From Methylophilaceae bacterium (GTDB lineage: Bacteria > Pseudomonadota > Gammaproteobacteria > Burkholderiales > Methylophilaceae): DNA of 54,438 nt. This document shows positions 19,692 to 30,073 of the stretch, in pieces (positions within the stretch are counted from its first letter, which is position 1; each line of letters begins with the position of its first letter). A model generated the notes under the pieces. That model was not told the origin of the DNA, searched no databases, and was given only the letters and a program-made list of their open reading frames with translations. A program made the translations under genes and the position numbers. Location of the stretch: positions 1-54,438 of the forward strand of contig JAABQZ010000003.1 of the NCBI GenBank assembly GCA_011391175.1. The letters are read 5' to 3'.

Positions 19692-20854
19692 GCTGGCAGC
19701 CCTCTTTGCAAGCGTCTGTTCTCAAAATCAATACGTAGCAACACCGCCATGGCGATACAATTGGCCAAAATACCACTACCTCCAAATGACAGCAGTGGCA
19801 GTGTTAAACCTTTCGTGGGTAGCACGCCCATGTTCACACCAATGTTAATGATGGCTTGTACACCTATCCATACGCCCAACCCTTGTGCTAACAAGGCAGC
19901 AAAATAACGTTCGTTCGCTACCGCTTCTTTACCAATACCAAAAGCGCGAATCACCACCCAAACAAACAATCCCAGCACGCTGAGTACACCTATAAAACCC
20001 AGTTCTTCGGCAATCACCGCCAGTAAGAAGTCGGTATGTGCCTCGGGCAGGTACAATAATTTCTCAACACTGGCGCCCAAACCCACGCCAAGCCATTCAC
20101 CACGGCCGAACGCAATGAGTGCATGTGACAGTTGATAACCTTTGCCAAATGGATCGGCCCACGGATCTAAAAAGCCTATTACTCGTTGCAGACGGTAAGG
20201 CGAGCTCCAAATCAGCGCATAGATGGCCACCGGCAATAAAGCCAGCAGACCTGCAAAGATTTTAGCGTTAATGCCGCCCAGCCAAAGAATCGAAATAGAA
20301 ATGGCAGCAATCACCGCAAACGCACCAAAATCAGGTTCGCGTAGCAATAAAAATCCCACTAACACCATCACCAGCACCATTGGCAAAAATCCGCGTAACA
20401 GGCTATCCATCTGTGGCGCTTTACGCACCGCATAATCCGCCACGTACATGGCAGAAAATAGCTTCATCAACTCGGATGGCTGTAAATTAATCACAAATAG
20501 AGAAAGCCAGCGTTGGCTGCCATTGACGTTGCGACCCACGCCGGGGATAAGCACCAACACCAGCAAAAATAAGCCAAATAAAAACAAATACGGCGCCATT
20601 TTTTGCCACCATGCGATAGGGATTTGAAATGAAACAGAGCCTGCAACCAAGCCAACGCAAATAAAAATAGCCTGACGAATTAGATAGTAGGTGCTTTGAT
20701 TGCCGATATTTTTATCAGCTTCAGCAATGGCAATCGAGGATGAATACACCATCACCAAGCCTAAACCAAGCAAAATAAACGTCACCCACAACAATATCTG
20801 GTCATAACTTGGGGCGTTCATGCGCTCGCGACTTTGCATCACTGGGGCTAACAT
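19688..20854 (-). CDS. ftsW: Septal peptidoglycan polymerase FtsW (SEDS family)
   Basis: This 388-residue SEDS glycosyltransferase polymerises lipid II at the septum with FtsI. There are about ten transmembrane helices. Signatures include [21 protein letters not shown] and the C-terminal [22 protein letters not shown] 20854 is preferred over an upstream in-frame start, because AGGA overlaps the murD stop 7 nt before it. It lies 10 nt after murD and its stop overlaps murG. Confidence 0.95.
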   Translation of the reverse strand: MLAPVMQSRERMNAPSYDQILLWVTFILLGLGLVMVYSSSIAIAEADKNIGNQSTYYLIRQAIFICVGLVAGSVSFQIPIAWWQKMAPYLFLFGLFLLVLVLIPGVGRNVNGSQRWLSLFVINLQPSELMKLFSAMYVADYAVRKAPQMDSLLRGFLPMVLVMVLVGFLLLREPDFGAFAVIAAISISILWLGGINAKIFAGLLALLPVAIYALIWSSPYRLQRVIGFLDPWADPFGKGYQLSHALIAFGRGEWLGVGLGASVEKLLYLPEAHTDFLLAVIAEELGFIGVLSVLGLFVWVVIRAFGIGKEAVANERYFAALLAQGLGVWIGVQAIINIGVNMGVLPTKGLTLPLLSFGGSGILANCIAMAVLLRIDFENRRLQRGLPA

Positions 20855-20864
20855 ATTAAAATTC

Positions 20865-22256
20865 CTAACATGTGCTGACCTGCTTTCCTTCAAGCCGCTT
20901 TACCGCTGTCACAAACACCTCAGCACGCTGTACATAATTTTTAAACATATCAAAACTAGCACAAGCGGGTGACAGCAACACGGCATCTCCAGGGTTAGCT
21001 AGCTTTTTAGCGATATTTACCGCCTCAGGTAAATCAACGGCGTGGTACAAAGGGACGTGTGTTGGCAGTAATACGTTTTCAATTAATTTTGCATCACGCC
21101 CTATCACCACCACCGCGCGGCTATTGGCTTGCACAGCAGTTGCTAGCGGTGAAAAATCTTGCCCTTTGCCATCTCCACCTGCAATCAACACCACTTTTTG
21201 TGGTTGATCATTTTTAGTCATGCCAGAAATGGCCGCACAGGTAGCGCCCACATTGGTGCCTTTGGAATCATCGTAATAATCCACATCATCAATATTGGCA
21301 ACCCATTCCACGCGGTGCGGCAATCCTTTAAAAGCTTGCAATGCCTGTGCTATCGTAGATTTTTCAATACCAATGGCATGACATAAGGCGGCGGCAGCTA
21401 GCGCGTTTGCCACATTATGTTGACCTGTGATTTTTAACTGACTGGCTTTGCATATTTTGCGTTGTCCGCTGGTCAAGTAGTGCTCTGTTTTTCCTTCATC
21501 CTGTGTCTCAATAAAACCAAAATCAGCAATAGTATGCGCTGCATTTAAGCCAAATGTGACCGTATTTTTGTTCGCTAAGCCAAACGACACGACATCGTCA
21601 CGATTTAACACTGCCACTTTTGCATGCTTTAACATGCGGGCTTTTGCAGCCGCATAATCAGTGATGCTGGCGTATCTATCCATATGGTCTTCACTAATAT
21701 TCAGCACGGTAGCGGCATCCAACATCAGGCTAGACGTCGTTTCCAGCTGAAAGCTAGATAACTCTAATACATACACATCGGGCACTTCCATACTTAATGT
21801 GTCCAACACTGGCAATCCAATATTGCCTGCCACGATGGTTTTTAAACCTGCTGCTTTGCAAATCTCGCCCACTAAGGATGTCACCGTGGTTTTACCGTTT
21901 GAACCAGTAATGCCAATCACTTTGGAAGGCTTGGGCTGATACTGCGCAAATAATTCAACATCACCCACTACTGGAATACCTGCATGCATAGCAGCTTGCA
22001 CAGCAGGCTCATGCAGCGCAATACCAGGGCTAATCACAATCACCTCAGCCTGCAACAAAACATCTTGTTTAAACGCACCTGTATGCACCGCCACGTGTGG
22101 CATACTGCGTGCCAAATCATCCACATTGGGCGGATTGTCGCGTGAATCAGCCGCCGACAATATTGCGCCCTGGGTATTTAGCCAGCGCAATGCCGAAAGC
22201 CCAGTTTCACCAAGGCCAAGCACCAATACACGTTTGTTATTTAGTTGCAGTTTCAT
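20865..22256 (-). CDS. murD: UDP-N-acetylmuramoyl-L-alanine--D-glutamate ligase
   Basis: This 463-residue Mur ligase adds D-glutamate. It has [16 protein letters not shown] at the N-terminus, the ATP loop [15 protein letters not shown], a central [10 protein letters not shown] motif and the C-terminal [15 protein letters not shown], which is typical of MurD. ATG 22256 lies 16 nt after the mraY stop. Its TAG sits within the ribosome-binding region of ftsW. Confidence 0.96.
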   Translation of the reverse strand: MKLQLNNKRVLVLGLGETGLSALRWLNTQGAILSAADSRDNPPNVDDLARSMPHVAVHTGAFKQDVLLQAEVIVISPGIALHEPAVQAAMHAGIPVVGDVELFAQYQPKPSKVIGITGSNGKTTVTSLVGEICKAAGLKTIVAGNIGLPVLDTLSMEVPDVYVLELSSFQLETTSSLMLDAATVLNISEDHMDRYASITDYAAAKARMLKHAKVAVLNRDDVVSFGLANKNTVTFGLNAAHTIADFGFIETQDEGKTEHYLTSGQRKICKASQLKITGQHNVANALAAAALCHAIGIEKSTIAQALQAFKGLPHRVEWVANIDDVDYYDDSKGTNVGATCAAISGMTKNDQPQKVVLIAGGDGKGQDFSPLATAVQANSRAVVVIGRDAKLIENVLLPTHVPLYHAVDLPEAVNIAKKLANPGDAVLLSPACASFDMFKNYVQRAEVFVTAVKRLEGKQVSTC

Positions 22257-22272
22257 TTGCTCTTAACATCAT

Positions 22273-23376
22273 TCATCTTAATTTCAGGGTGGCTAGCCCA
22301 ATCAGCACCAACATCATGGTGATAATCCAAAACCGCACCACCACTTGTGTTTCTTTCCAGCCTTTTTGTTCGTAATGGTGATGCAGTGGTGCCATCAAAA
22401 AGATACGTTGGCCCACCCCTGTTTTGTATTTGGTATATTTGAAATACATGACTTGCAATGCGACTGAAAATGTCTCCACCACAAACACACCACCCATGAT
22501 AAACAGTACGATTTCTTGACGCACAATCACTGCCACTACGCCCAATGCTGCGCCTAAGGCCAACGCCCCAACATCTCCCATAAACACCTCGGCTGGGTAG
22601 GCGTTAAACCATAAAAACCCTAAGCCAGCACCTGCCATGGCAGCACAAAACACCATTAGCTCACCTGCCCCAGCCACATAAGGGATGCCCAAATATTTAG
22701 AAAAATACAAATGCCCCGCCACATAAGCAAAGATAGCCAGCGCGCTACCCACCATCACCGTTGGCATAATCGCCAAACCATCTAGCCCGTCTGTCAGGTT
22801 CACAGCATTGCTAGAGCCTACAATCACCAAATAGGTCAGCACGATAAAACCTACTGCACCCAAAGGCAGCACTAAAGTTTTAAAAAACGGTACGATTAAA
22901 GTGGTTTCGGCTGGGCTAGTCGATGTTTGGTATAAAAATATCGCCACTCCGAAACCAACAATGCTTTGCCAAAAGTATTTAGCTTTAGCTGATAAGCCTT
23001 TGGGATTTTTGTAAACGACTTTGCGATAGTCATCCACCCAACCAATCGCACCGAAGCCCAATGTTGTGACCAGCACCACCCAAATATACTTGTTATGTAA
23101 ATCGCCCCACAACAAAGTAGCCACTGCTATTGCTACCAAAATTAATGCACCACCCATGGTAGGCGTGCCCGCTTTTACCAAATGTGTTTGCGGACCATCG
23201 TCACGCACAGCTTGACCGACCTTGTATTCAGTCAGCTTGCGTATCATTTTAGGGCCCACTACAAATGAGATGATTAGCGCAGTGAGTGTCGCCAGCACCG
23301 CGCGCAACGTGATGTAGTTAAACACATTAAAACCGCGAATATCCTGTGCAAAGTATCTAGCAAGTTCTAATAACAT
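22273..23376 (-). CDS. mraY: Phospho-N-acetylmuramoyl-pentapeptide transferase
   Basis: This 367-residue polytopic enzyme transfers phospho-MurNAc-pentapeptide to undecaprenyl phosphate to give lipid I. It has about ten transmembrane helices. Motifs include the GTPTMGG loop, the acidic [22 protein letters not shown] and the C-terminal MAPLHHHYE histidine loop. The ATG begins immediately after the murF stop, with no spacer. Confidence 0.97.
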   Translation of the reverse strand: MLLELARYFAQDIRGFNVFNYITLRAVLATLTALIISFVVGPKMIRKLTEYKVGQAVRDDGPQTHLVKAGTPTMGGALILVAIAVATLLWGDLHNKYIWVVLVTTLGFGAIGWVDDYRKVVYKNPKGLSAKAKYFWQSIVGFGVAIFLYQTSTSPAETTLIVPFFKTLVLPLGAVGFIVLTYLVIVGSSNAVNLTDGLDGLAIMPTVMVGSALAIFAYVAGHLYFSKYLGIPYVAGAGELMVFCAAMAGAGLGFLWFNAYPAEVFMGDVGALALGAALGVVAVIVRQEIVLFIMGGVFVVETFSVALQVMYFKYTKYKTGVGQRIFLMAPLHHHYEQKGWKETQVVVRFWIITMMLVLIGLATLKLR

Positions 23377-24807
23377 TTACTTTTCCTCCATCAATTCTTT
23401 TGAATCTGCTTTTTTTGAGGCTGCTTTTTTTGATGTACCTTTTACTTCTATCTCATCTACTTCTAACGCATTTACCACGCGCTCCATTTGCATAAAGCGT
23501 GAGCCTTTCACCAACACGGTAGTGTTGGCTTGCATGCCATTTTTTAAGCACTGTATCAATGCATCTAGGCTTGTAAAATGCTGCGCATTCGCACCAAACA
23601 CTTGGCTAGCTTGCTGACTAAGCTCACCAAAAGTAAGCAATTGTGCTATGCCTTTTTGCTTAGCGTACAAGCCAATATCAGCGTGCATTTGAGCTGCATC
23701 TACGCCCAGCTCTGCCATGTCGCCCATCACAAAAATTTGCTTACCGAGTTGGCTAGCCAACACGTCAATGGCAGCCTTCATCGAATCGGGATTCGCATTA
23801 TAAGTGTCATCAATTAGGCTGGCGTCGTTAAAGCCAGCTTTGCTTTGCAAGCGGCCTTTGACGGCGGCAAAACTTTCTAAGCCTTGTGCAATATCAACGT
23901 TTGAAATGCCCAGCGCATGCGCACAAGCACTCGCCGCCAGTGCATTGCTAATGTTGTGTTTGCCTAACACATGCAACTTGAATTGAATGTTACCTGCTGG
24001 CGTTGTCAGCGCTATTTTGCTAATACCTGCTGCCTCTTCATAACTGGCTGTCACATCTGCTTTAGCATTTAAAGCAAAAGTGATGATTTTTCTATTGGCA
24101 TTGAGTGATTTCCAGTAATCAGCAAACGCGTCATCCGCATTAATGACCGCAGTGCCATCATTTGCTAAGCCCTCAAAAATTTCACCTTTGGCGCGCGCAA
24201 TACCTTCGCGCGAACCCACTTCGCCAATGTGGGCAATGCCGGCATTATTTACCACCGCCACATTTGGCTTGGCAATATTGGTTAGGTAACGAATTTCGCC
24301 CTCATGGCTCATGCCCATCTCGATGACGGCATATGCGTGCTGTTTGCGCAGCTTCAATAATGACATCGGCATTCCAATGTCATTATTCAGGTTGCCCTGT
24401 GTAGCAAGCACAGAGCGGCTTGCAGAGGTGTTCAATAGTGTTATGTGTAAAATGGTCGCCAGCATTTCTTTTACTGTGGTTTTGCCGTTGCTACCAGTGA
24501 CAGCCACTAGCGGCAGCGGCAATGTTGCGCGCCAATATTTAGCTAGCTGACCCAGCGCCAAGCGTGTATCTGCCACCAACACAGCTGGGCTGGCATGTGT
24601 GTTTGCGTCACTCACTAAGGCTGCCGCTGCGCCTTGTTTAATCGCTTCCGCAGCATAGGCATTACCATCAAAACGCTCGCCCTTAATCGCTACAAACAAC
24701 TGTTTTTTAACGATGTTGCGACTGTCTGAACCCACGCTTTCGCACACTACGTCCAAGCCAATTAACTGGCCGCCAACCGCTTTGGCAATCTCAGAAAGCA
24801 TCAGCAT
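23377..24807 (-). CDS. murF: UDP-MurNAc-tripeptide--D-alanyl-D-alanine ligase
   Basis: This 476-residue Mur ligase adds D-Ala-D-Ala to UDP-MurNAc-tripeptide. It has the ATP loop [25 protein letters not shown], and DDTYNANPDSMKAAI in the C-terminal domain. ATG 24805-24807 has AAGGGTG 6 nt upstream and gives the family's usual N-terminus; an upstream in-frame start would overlap murE. The last ~18 residues are a Lys/Ser/Ala/Glu tail beyond the conserved fold, with the repeated segments SKKAA and SKKAD. Confidence 0.95.
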   Translation of the reverse strand: MLMLSEIAKAVGGQLIGLDVVCESVGSDSRNIVKKQLFVAIKGERFDGNAYAAEAIKQGAAAALVSDANTHASPAVLVADTRLALGQLAKYWRATLPLPLVAVTGSNGKTTVKEMLATILHITLLNTSASRSVLATQGNLNNDIGMPMSLLKLRKQHAYAVIEMGMSHEGEIRYLTNIAKPNVAVVNNAGIAHIGEVGSREGIARAKGEIFEGLANDGTAVINADDAFADYWKSLNANRKIITFALNAKADVTASYEEAAGISKIALTTPAGNIQFKLHVLGKHNISNALAASACAHALGISNVDIAQGLESFAAVKGRLQSKAGFNDASLIDDTYNANPDSMKAAIDVLASQLGKQIFVMGDMAELGVDAAQMHADIGLYAKQKGIAQLLTFGELSQQASQVFGANAQHFTSLDALIQCLKNGMQANTTVLVKGSRFMQMERVVNALEVDEIEVKGTSKKAASKKADSKELMEEK

Positions 24808-24826
24808 GCGTGCACCCTTAAGTTCA

Positions 24827-26260
24827 TCATACGCCGGCCTCAGCATAAATTTTCAGCACGTCTTTAGCTTGTTCAATATCGCTAAAATGGTGTTTTTTGC
24901 CTTTAATTTCTTGGTACTCTTCATGACCTTTGCCCGCGATGAGCACAATGTCATTCGATTTAGCTGAAAGTATGCTGACCAAAATGGCTTTGGCGCGATC
25001 TTCCTCCACCATGTAATTGCCATGCATCCCTTTTATAATGTCTTCAATAATCGCGTTTGGCGCTTCATCACGTGGATTGTCAGAGGTCACCATCACCACA
25101 TCTGCTAACTTGCTGGCGACTGCACCCATGAGTGGGCGCTTACCAGCATCACGGTTGCCACCGCAACCAAACACGCAGATTAGTTTTGAGTTGGCTTGCG
25201 CTTTTAATGTTTCCAGCACTTTTTCTAGTGCGTCTGGCGTATGCGCATAATCAATCACAATAAGTGGAAGTCCGCCGCCACCTAACATTTGCATGCGACC
25301 TTTGGCAGGTTCAATGTGTGAAATTGCCTCTACAGCATCAGTCAAACTCACTTTGGAGGCGAGCATTGTCGCCAGCACAGCCAGCACGTTGTACACATTA
25401 AATTTACCCACCAAGTTCACTTTAACTGGCGCACTGCCAAAAGGCGTAGTGGCGTTAAAGGTAAAATGCGTATTTGTAAATTGCACATCCACTGCCTGCA
25501 CGTCACCTTGCGTAATACCGTAAGTGAGCACGGCTTTACCAGCTGCTTTTAAATCTTGCGCAAGCGTCTGGCCAAAAGTATCGTCGCCGTTAAGCACAGC
25601 GGTTTTCAGTCCCTTATGCTCAAACAGGCCGCGCTTGGCTTCGGCGTAGGCCTCGGGCGTTTTGTGATAGTCCAGATGATCGCGGGTTAAATTGCTTAAC
25701 ACCGCCACATCAAAGCTGACGCCACGCACGCGACCTTGATGTAAGCCATGAGAAGACACCTCCATTGCAACCACTTCAACCTCTTGTTGCACATAGTCTG
25801 CCAGCATACTTTGTAGCAACACCGCATCTGGTGTGGTATTAGTCGTTTCGCTTAGTTGGTTTGGTAGGCCGTTGCCCAGCGTACCAATCACTGCTGTTTT
25901 GCGCTGCAAATGGTTAAAACATTGGCTTAACCACTGCGTAATGGATGTTTTGCCATTGGTGCCAGTCACGCCTATCATCCAAAGTTTGGCCGATGGATTA
26001 TTGTAAAATTGACTCGCAATCTTGCTGGCCTGCAATCTAAGCTGCTTAATTGGTTGATTCTCAATAGCCCAATCTGGGTTCCATTTAAAGCCTTGTGAGT
26101 CCCATAACACTGCACCAGCGCCTTTTTTAATCGCATCCGCAATATAAGTCCTGCCATCCGAAGCGTCGCCAGGGTATGCCAAAAACAGGCTACCTTGCTT
26201 CACAGCGCGGCTATCTGTCGTTATATGCTTTAAGGGCGCTTTTATTTTGTAGGCTGTCAT
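24827..26260 (-). CDS. murE: UDP-MurNAc-L-Ala-D-Glu--meso-diaminopimelate ligase
   Basis: This 477-residue Mur ligase adds the third stem residue. It has the ATP loop GVTGTNGKTSITQWL, TTPDAVLLQ, and a C-terminal DNPRDE motif. The DNPR motif marks the meso-diaminopimelate-specific enzymes, so the organism has mDAP-type peptidoglycan. The ATG overlaps the ftsI stop (ATGA), and murF starts 19 nt after its stop. Confidence 0.96.
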   Translation of the reverse strand: MTAYKIKAPLKHITTDSRAVKQGSLFLAYPGDASDGRTYIADAIKKGAGAVLWDSQGFKWNPDWAIENQPIKQLRLQASKIASQFYNNPSAKLWMIGVTGTNGKTSITQWLSQCFNHLQRKTAVIGTLGNGLPNQLSETTNTTPDAVLLQSMLADYVQQEVEVVAMEVSSHGLHQGRVRGVSFDVAVLSNLTRDHLDYHKTPEAYAEAKRGLFEHKGLKTAVLNGDDTFGQTLAQDLKAAGKAVLTYGITQGDVQAVDVQFTNTHFTFNATTPFGSAPVKVNLVGKFNVYNVLAVLATMLASKVSLTDAVEAISHIEPAKGRMQMLGGGGLPLIVIDYAHTPDALEKVLETLKAQANSKLICVFGCGGNRDAGKRPLMGAVASKLADVVMVTSDNPRDEAPNAIIEDIIKGMHGNYMVEEDRAKAILVSILSAKSNDIVLIAGKGHEEYQEIKGKKHHFSDIEQAKDVLKIYAEAGV

Positions 26261-27993
26261 ATCACTTCTTTTACGTCTTCGACGCCTTCTGGGGGAATCA
26301 CGACATTATTATTGGGCGCATCTTGCGGCACAGCTAACATACGCAACGCATCAGCCATCACCGCACTAAATACTGGCGCTGCCACAATGCCACCATAATA
26401 TTGCTCATTTTCTATACTGGGTTCGTCTATCATCACTGCCATAATCAAACGTGGATTAGACGCAGGCGCTAGGCCGACAAACGAACCGACGTATTTATCT
26501 GGCTCGTAGCCCGTTGGGCCAATCTTGTGGGCAGTGCCCGTTTTGCCACCCACGCGATAGCCTGCCACTTGTGCACGCAAGGCGGTGCCGCCTGGTTGGA
26601 CGACCAATTCCAACATGTCTTTCACGTCATTGGCCACTTGCGCCGAAAATACCTGATGACCCACTGGTGACTCTTTTAATTTAAACAAGGAAACTGGCTT
26701 GAGCTCGCCCTCATTGGTAAACACGGTGTAAGCTCGTGCTAACTGCAGCAAGGTTAAACTAATACCATGGCCATAAGACATAGTGGCTTGCTCAATCGGA
26801 CGCCAAGTTTTATAAGGTCGTACCTTGCCAGCAGCCTCTCCTGGGAAGCCAATATTGGCGCGGTTACCAAAACCAAGCTGATTAAACGTGCTCCACAGCT
26901 CTTCTTTTTTTAAGCTCAAGGCCATTTTGGCAGCACCTACGTTTGATGATTTTTGTATCACTTCCGCAACTGTGAGTATGCCGTGTGGATGCGCATCATT
27001 AATGGTGGCAGGCCCAATCGACATATGACCTGGCGCAGTTTGAATTTTAGTGTCTGGTCGATAGTCACCAAACTGCATGGCCGCTGCTGCGGTCACTGCC
27101 TTCATGGTTGAGCCGGGCTCAAACATATCGGTAATAGCACGATTGCGCGTTTTACCTTTAATATTGGCTGGATTATTCGGGTTATAGGTTGGCAAATTCA
27201 CCATGGCCAATACCTCACCAGTTTTAGCATCTAACACCACCACCGCACCTGCTTTAGCTTTATGCTTATCTACTGCTTTCGCCAGCTCTCTAAAAGCTAG
27301 ATATTGGATACGTCGATCGATACTCAATACCAAATCATGGCCATCTTGCGGCACTTTGACGGCCTCTAAATCCTCGACAATATGACCCTTTCTATCTTGA
27401 ATCACCCGACGACTACCCGATTTTCCAGAAAGAGTTGCATTTTGTGCCAACTCAAAACCTTCTTGACCATTGTCATCTATGCCAGTAAAGCCGACTAAAT
27501 GCGCGGTCACATCGCCAGCAGGGTAAAAGCGTTTGTATTCGCGCTGTAAAAATATACCTGAGATTTCCAAACTCATGACTTTAGCGGCTAAATCAGGTGA
27601 AATACGGCGTTTTAAATAGACAAACTCACGCTCTCTATTGGCGATTTTTTTATCAAAATCTTTGGTTTTAATTGATAGCAATTTTGTCAAAGCCAATTTT
27701 TGCTTTTTATTAATCTCCACATCTGGCGGACTTACCCACACCGACTCAACAGGGCTACTAATGGCCAAAAGCTCGCCGTTTCTATCGGTAATTTTGCCGC
27801 GATGTGCATGCAGCACCAAAGCGCGACTGTAGCGCGCATCACCTTTTTCCTGCAAAAATGCTTTATGCAAACTCTGCAAATAGATGCTGCGTAAAAACAA
27901 GCCTGCAAAGCCCAGCAATACCGCAATGAGCAGTACGCGACGGCGCCAAGCTGGCAGCTTAACGACAAAATGTTGTGCTTTATTGTAGGCCAT
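26257..27993 (-). CDS. ftsI: Septal transpeptidase FtsI (penicillin-binding protein 3)
   Basis: This 578-residue class B PBP cross-links septal peptidoglycan. There is one N-terminal transmembrane helix (about 18-40), a pedestal domain, and a transpeptidase domain. The penicillin-binding motifs are in order: SxxK in FEPGSTMKAV, SSN in IQKSSNVGAAK and KTG in VGGKTGTAHK. Length matches E. coli FtsI (588). Its ATG shares one base with the ftsL stop (TAATG), and its stop overlaps murE. Confidence 0.97.
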   Translation of the reverse strand: MAYNKAQHFVVKLPAWRRRVLLIAVLLGFAGLFLRSIYLQSLHKAFLQEKGDARYSRALVLHAHRGKITDRNGELLAISSPVESVWVSPPDVEINKKQKLALTKLLSIKTKDFDKKIANREREFVYLKRRISPDLAAKVMSLEISGIFLQREYKRFYPAGDVTAHLVGFTGIDDNGQEGFELAQNATLSGKSGSRRVIQDRKGHIVEDLEAVKVPQDGHDLVLSIDRRIQYLAFRELAKAVDKHKAKAGAVVVLDAKTGEVLAMVNLPTYNPNNPANIKGKTRNRAITDMFEPGSTMKAVTAAAAMQFGDYRPDTKIQTAPGHMSIGPATINDAHPHGILTVAEVIQKSSNVGAAKMALSLKKEELWSTFNQLGFGNRANIGFPGEAAGKVRPYKTWRPIEQATMSYGHGISLTLLQLARAYTVFTNEGELKPVSLFKLKESPVGHQVFSAQVANDVKDMLELVVQPGGTALRAQVAGYRVGGKTGTAHKIGPTGYEPDKYVGSFVGLAPASNPRLIMAVMIDEPSIENEQYYGGIVAAPVFSAVMADALRMLAVPQDAPNNNVVIPPEGVEDVKEVI

Positions 27994-28268
27994 TATCGTT
28001 TTAGCTCTTCAAGTGAAATCACTTGTATACGTTTTGCATCAGGCACTTGCATTTTCAATTTTTTAGCAGCCAGCTCTTCTACACGCGAGTGCATCGCCCA
28101 AGTACTTTGCTCCAGTTGCAATTGACCAAATTCTGTTTCATATCTTTTCGCCAACTCTTGCTGCTGCTCTAACTCAAAGTACAATTTGCGTGCTTTATGC
28201 TGAGATGTCACTACACCCAAAGCAATAGTGATTAAAGTAAAAAACAATATAAGGTTAAGGCGCGTCAT
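27993..28268 (-). CDS. ftsL: Cell division protein FtsL
   Basis: This 91-residue bitopic protein has a transmembrane helix at about 4-22, then a heptad-rich coiled coil (about 26-70) that pairs with FtsB and FtsQ. Sequence conservation in FtsL is low, so the call rests on size, topology and position between rsmH and ftsI. The ATG overlaps the rsmH stop by 4 nt, and the stop overlaps ftsI by 1 nt. Confidence 0.92.
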   Translation of the reverse strand: MTRLNLILFFTLITIALGVVTSQHKARKLYFELEQQQELAKRYETEFGQLQLEQSTWAMHSRVEELAAKKLKMQVPDAKRIQVISLEELKR

Positions 28269-29293
28269 GCTATGGCCGTTCTTTCTGCAACCCGCATCAC
28301 AGCACTTCTAGCGCGCACATTTTGTTTAATTTCATGAGCACTTGGTTTAATGGCGCGACCAATCGACAGCAGTCTTGCTTGAGGTAAATCTTTGGCTTTA
28401 ATGGGGAAGTTAGCTGGCAAGTCATCGCGATTTTCCTCACTTTGTATAAACCGCTTCACAACTCTATCTTCCAACGAATGAAAGCTAATCACCACCAACC
28501 TGCCACCTACAGCCAATAAATTCAGGCATTGTGGCAAGATTAGCGATAGCTCCTCAAGCTCCTGATTGACGAAAATCCGTAGAGCTTGAAAGGTGCGCGT
28601 TGCAGGATTCTGCCCCGGTTCGACCTTGGGGATTGCACTTGCCACGACCTTGGCAAGCTGTCCTGTAGTGGTGATGGCGCGCCCGTCTGTGCGCTCCTTA
28701 ATAATCGCCCTTGCAACCTGCTTAGCAAACCGTTCTTCACCATAATCTTTTATCACCTTCCCTAATTGTTGCTCTGAAATTGTGGTCAACAGTTCTGCCA
28801 CTGTTTTGCCACGCGTTTGATCCATCCGCATATCGAGTGGACCATCAAACCTAAAACTAAAACCTCGTTCACCTTCATCGATTTGTGGCGATGAAATGCC
28901 CAAATCCAGCAAAATGCCATCTACACTGGTTAAATTGTGATTGACTGCTAATTGATTGATTTCTGAAAAATGACGATGCTCGATACAAAATCGAGCGTCT
29001 TGAATTTGCTTACCTGTTTCTATTGCTGCTAAATCTCTATCCATCGCAAATAAACGACCTGCGCTTCCTAGCTTGGATAATATATTTTTGCTGTGTCCGC
29101 CGCGACCAAACGTGCCATCGATATAGGTACCATTTGGCTTAATATTCAGCGCATCTACAGCCTCATTGAGTAAAACAGTAATGTGAGTTGAAAGTGTTGA
29201 CATAATTGCTGGTGACACTGAATTCGAGCTTGGGGTAGAGTTGATGGCCGAGTTTAGGGGTGGTTTGGGCGCCGAGTTCGCGCCCATCATCAT
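28265..29293 (-). CDS. rsmH: 16S rRNA (cytosine1402-N4)-methyltransferase
   Basis: This 342-residue SAM-dependent enzyme (MraW) methylates C1402 of 16S rRNA. It has YIDGTFGRGGHSKNIL, LDLGISSPQIDEGERGFSFR and VVISFHSLEDRVVKRF, all diagnostic. Residues 1-30 are an added Ser/Pro/Asn-rich stretch before the usual start-like MSTLSTHITVLLNEAV. The upstream ATG (29293) is kept, because it overlaps the mraZ stop (ATGA) and has AGAAGG upstream, while ATG 29203 has none. RsmI, which makes the 2'-O-methyl mark on the same nucleotide, is encoded at 32870-33751. Confidence 0.95.
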   Translation of the reverse strand: MMMGANSAPKPPLNSAINSTPSSNSVSPAIMSTLSTHITVLLNEAVDALNIKPNGTYIDGTFGRGGHSKNILSKLGSAGRLFAMDRDLAAIETGKQIQDARFCIEHRHFSEINQLAVNHNLTSVDGILLDLGISSPQIDEGERGFSFRFDGPLDMRMDQTRGKTVAELLTTISEQQLGKVIKDYGEERFAKQVARAIIKERTDGRAITTTGQLAKVVASAIPKVEPGQNPATRTFQALRIFVNQELEELSLILPQCLNLLAVGGRLVVISFHSLEDRVVKRFIQSEENRDDLPANFPIKAKDLPQARLLSIGRAIKPSAHEIKQNVRARSAVMRVAERTAIA

Positions 29294-29724
29294 AGTGAAA
29301 AGCCTTCTAGTTCCGCGGGCATCTCGATGCCTCCGCCGCCCATGACGCTATCAAGTTGCTTACGCCAGGCCTCCATATTCCACATTTCAAAATGGCTGCC
29401 TTGGCCGACCAACATCACTTCCTTTTCCAGCTTTGCAAATTCACGCAGGGTAGGTGATACCAGTAATCGACCAGCACTATCCAGCTCAATATCCTCTGCA
29501 TAACCCACCAACAGGCGCTGTAGACCAGATGACTGCTTATCAAAAGATGATAGCGCCATCATTTTGGCTTCTATAGGCTCCCAAGCAGGTTGCGGATACA
29601 GCAACAAGCAACCGTGCGGATGTGCAGTCAATACGACTTTTGCCAGCAGCGCTTCGCGATGCTTGGCTGGGACGGCTAAGCGTCCTTTGACATCCATACT
29701 TAAATTTGTTGTACCGCGAAACAT
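29290..29724 (-). CDS. mraZ: Transcriptional regulator MraZ
   Basis: This 144-residue protein has two MraZ (AbrB-like swapped-hairpin) domains, each with the DxxGR signature (SMDVKGRLAVP near the start and ELDSAGRLLVSP in the second half). In E. coli MraZ represses the dcw promoter by binding direct repeats upstream of its own gene, and such repeats are present at 29832-29856. No strong Shine-Dalgarno is visible; the nearest AAGG is about 15 nt from the ATG. It is the first gene of the dcw operon. Confidence 0.96.
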   Translation of the reverse strand: MFRGTTNLSMDVKGRLAVPAKHREALLAKVVLTAHPHGCLLLYPQPAWEPIEAKMMALSSFDKQSSGLQRLLVGYAEDIELDSAGRLLVSPTLREFAKLEKEVMLVGQGSHFEMWNMEAWRKQLDSVMGGGGIEMPAELEGFSL

Positions 29725-29831
29725 GTTTGATTAAAAGCCTTATAATTTTTATACTATTTTTTATTTACTCATAAAGTAAGGAATCACTAACAACAACCAA
29801 ATTCAGTTACTTTTGGCCAAGTGCCCAATTC

Positions 29832-29856
29832 CCCACAAAAACCCACTTTTACCCAC
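29832..29856 (-). promoter_or_regulatory. MraZ operator (mraZ box): three GTGGG direct repeats
   Basis: Read on the minus strand, GTGGG occurs three times with exact 10-bp periodicity (29856-29852, 29846-29842, 29836-29832), separated by 5-nt spacers. This is the architecture known for E. coli MraZ (TGGGN repeats with 5-nt spacers). A further TTGGG slightly out of register follows. The array lies 108 bp before the mraZ ATG. Several AT-rich -10-like sequences occur between, but none is clearly best. Confidence 0.85.
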
Positions 29857-29872
29857 CAATTGCGACTATAGA

Positions 29873-29902
29873 TAAAAAAAAAGCGCTTTGCAAGCACTTT
29901 TT
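29873..29902 (-). terminator. Intrinsic terminator between rnpB and the dcw operon
   Basis: On the minus strand an 11-bp stem (AAAAAGTGCTT / AAGCGCTTTTT, one G-U pair) with a GCA loop is followed by eight or more U. It would end the rnpB transcript before the mraZ operator. The hairpin is followed by T-rich sequence on the plus strand too. Confidence 0.75.
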
Positions 29903-30073
29903 AAGGTTTTTTTCTTTATAAGACAAAGACTTAGCGCATTTTTGTACAAAAAACAATACGTATAAAAATCAATTACTTATTAAATTAAGTGAATGTGAAA
30001 TATCAGTAATGTTGATTATGTGATTGAATTGCATGATTGGTGTGGAAGTAAGTATAAAACGATGAACTTGATA
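29903..30073. other. AT-rich spacer with no recognised gene
   Basis: This stretch between the rnpB-proximal repeat and the terminator has no supported gene. The one longer open frame here runs into rnpB and is a chance reading. It would be trailer of the rnpB precursor if transcription continues to the terminator. A short dyad ACTTA-N6-TAAGT occurs near 29980. Nothing else is seen. Confidence 0.5.
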
